From Hanleya hanleyi (lineage: Eukaryota > Mollusca > Polyplacophora > Lepidopleurida > Hanleyidae): a stretch of DNA of 64,000 bases. Location of the stretch: positions 460,020-524,019 of the forward strand of contig JAVTVY010012683.1 in NCBI GenBank assembly GCA_036873755.1, in the 5' to 3' direction. The notes beneath the pieces are model-generated. The model ran no database searches, had not been told where the DNA came from, and was given only the letters and a program-made list of their open reading frames with translations. Shown one piece after another: positions 63,171 to 64,000 of the stretch. How positions within the stretch are numbered: position 1 is the first letter of the stretch; each line of letters opens with the position of its first letter. The translations under genes were made by a program, and so were the position numbers.

Positions 63171-64000
63171 GGTGTATAGATAAAGTTCGACAATTCACAA
63201 TCACAACTATAGCCTCCTGACGTGTATAAGTTCCAGTCAAACTCCTTGACAGCATTGGAGTAATTGAATATTTTGGTGGCTATAGATTTAGTATACTTAT
63301 ATGAAATGCAAGGAGGTTCTGTGAACTTGAAATAGTTTGGTACAGCGTTGCGTACCTCTGGATCATTCAGGATTCGAGGTAAATTAATGATGTCCAGTCC
63401 TTTATCTAAGTAGTTGAGTTTCAAGAAAAGCCGATCTTGAGATGTTTCGATTATGTTCACTGGACGATACAACCGAAAATACGCTATATCTTGACATACT
63501 TTACTGATTTTTGATGGTATTATATTTCCTGAAGACGCAGATTGCTGTATATCTCTGGCTATTTGATTTAAAGCTCTCAGAGGTAACGCATACAGAACTG
63601 TACGTAAGCTATGTATACTATTGGGTGCGTTAGTTAAACCCACTAAGTACTTTAAAGTGATATGATCGTGAATCATCGAACTATTAAACTTTCGCCAACC
63701 ATGGCTGCGTTGTCTCCGTTGATGGGGTTTAAATAGTTGGGTAATGTTGGATATATTTGAACGGCGGTTTGTAGCATTGCCGAACCCGCTGACATTATCA
63801 TTTAAACCAAACGGAAACACTGACCCAAGTTCTAGCATCCAGAATAATTCCCGCTCTCGGATTTTTCTCTCAAATCCAAAAGGGGAATCCTTAGTAGATG
63901 GATAGACGACGTCTATGATCTGAATACTAAAGTTATCCCAGCCGTGGTCGGGTCCAGAAAAATGCCTACCTATAACCAATTGCTTTTTCCTAACGGATTT
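63155..64000 (-). pseudogene. Penelope-like ORF, N-terminal part: GIY-YIG endonuclease and linker
   Basis: The frame is open to the window edge, so the GIY and YIG strands themselves are off the window. Visible are GRHFSGPDHGWDNFSIQIID, the HF-x-G-x-x-H block after the catalytic arginine region, then ERKIRERELFWMLELGS with the metal-binding glutamate, and VFPFGLND with the closing asparagine. A basic linker follows (FKPHQRRQRSHGWRK), then a helical region (RTVLYALPLRALNQIARDIQ) and YSCDCELSNFIYTPC. There the frame ends (63155) because a single base is missing. The polymerase frame begins 15 bp earlier in a different phase. The endonuclease would nick target DNA to prime reverse transcription. 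Confidence 0.8.

Larger units (their letters stand above)
61471..64000 (-). mobile_element. Penelope-like element with N-terminal GIY-YIG (Naiad-type), cut by window edge
   Basis: On the minus strand the order is endonuclease (64000 to about 63800), linker, then reverse transcriptase (to 61516) and a short 3' UTR. In canonical Penelope-like elements the GIY-YIG domain follows the RT. The permuted order is that of the Naiad group described in invertebrates. Only two single-base frameshifts are apparent in about 2.5 kb, so the copy is young. The 5' end lies beyond the window. Confidence 0.82.

Noticed and set aside
62797..63183. 128-codon plus ORF
   Set aside because: Antisense shadow of the Penelope-like reverse transcriptase.

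Overview
The window is AT-rich, intron-bearing animal DNA. It is most probably from a mollusc or another lophotrochozoan: an RNase H-bearing LINE family, tandem-array elements ending in GACGGACGG motifs, YqaJ-domain relics and Penelope-like retroelements occur together here. The species call is inference. Almost nothing is single-copy. The window is a graveyard of mobile and virus-like elements with a few gene-like islands, and most coding relics carry frameshifts or stops.

Layout. 0-2 kb: broken YqaJ-type nuclease frame followed by a Cys-rich frame. 3.3-5.6 kb: ~148-bp tandem array, then a 5'-truncated LINE flanked by a ~300-bp direct repeat. 6.5-12.3 kb: four-copy repeat family whose longest copy carries a gag-like zinc-knuckle ORF, interleaved with DDE-transposase, THAP and coiled-coil relics. 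13.7 kb: RecQ-like fragment. 16.8-18.4 kb: a decayed unknown gene. 18.6-19.5 kb: minisatellite. 19.5-24.1 kb and 28.9-33.5 kb: at least six more copies of the same LINE. 25.6 kb: a SET-domain exon. 27.3-28.0 kb: a two-exon gene on the minus strand.

33.5-48.4 kb is dominated by a linear-dsDNA-virus-like (Polinton/adintovirus-like) element. A compact minus-strand block of capsid-module-type genes (34.9-39.0 kb) is interrupted by a MITE with a perfect 3-bp target duplication. It is followed by a 150-bp-period array in which each unit carries an NRF1-like and a CRE-like palindrome. Beyond lies a second element (42.3-48.4 kb) bounded by long inverted repeats and holding a related array, a related gene relic and C2H2 zinc-finger relics. 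Palindromes, two tRNA-like sequences and a LINE-like tail lie in or beside it.

50.0-51.4 kb holds the best intact protein, a putative N-myristoylated protein with three internal repeats and a glycine-zipper segment. Its frame continues through two in-frame stops into a conserved-looking and then acidic tail. 53-60 kb contains three tandem-array elements, a CpG-dense palindromic array (57.27-57.83 kb) and nested inverted repeats. 61.5-64.0 kb is a Penelope-like element whose GIY-YIG endonuclease lies upstream of the reverse transcriptase (Naiad-type order). A fragment of a canonical C-terminal GIY-YIG element lies at 33.5 kb.

No search could be run. Family names rest on motifs read by eye.
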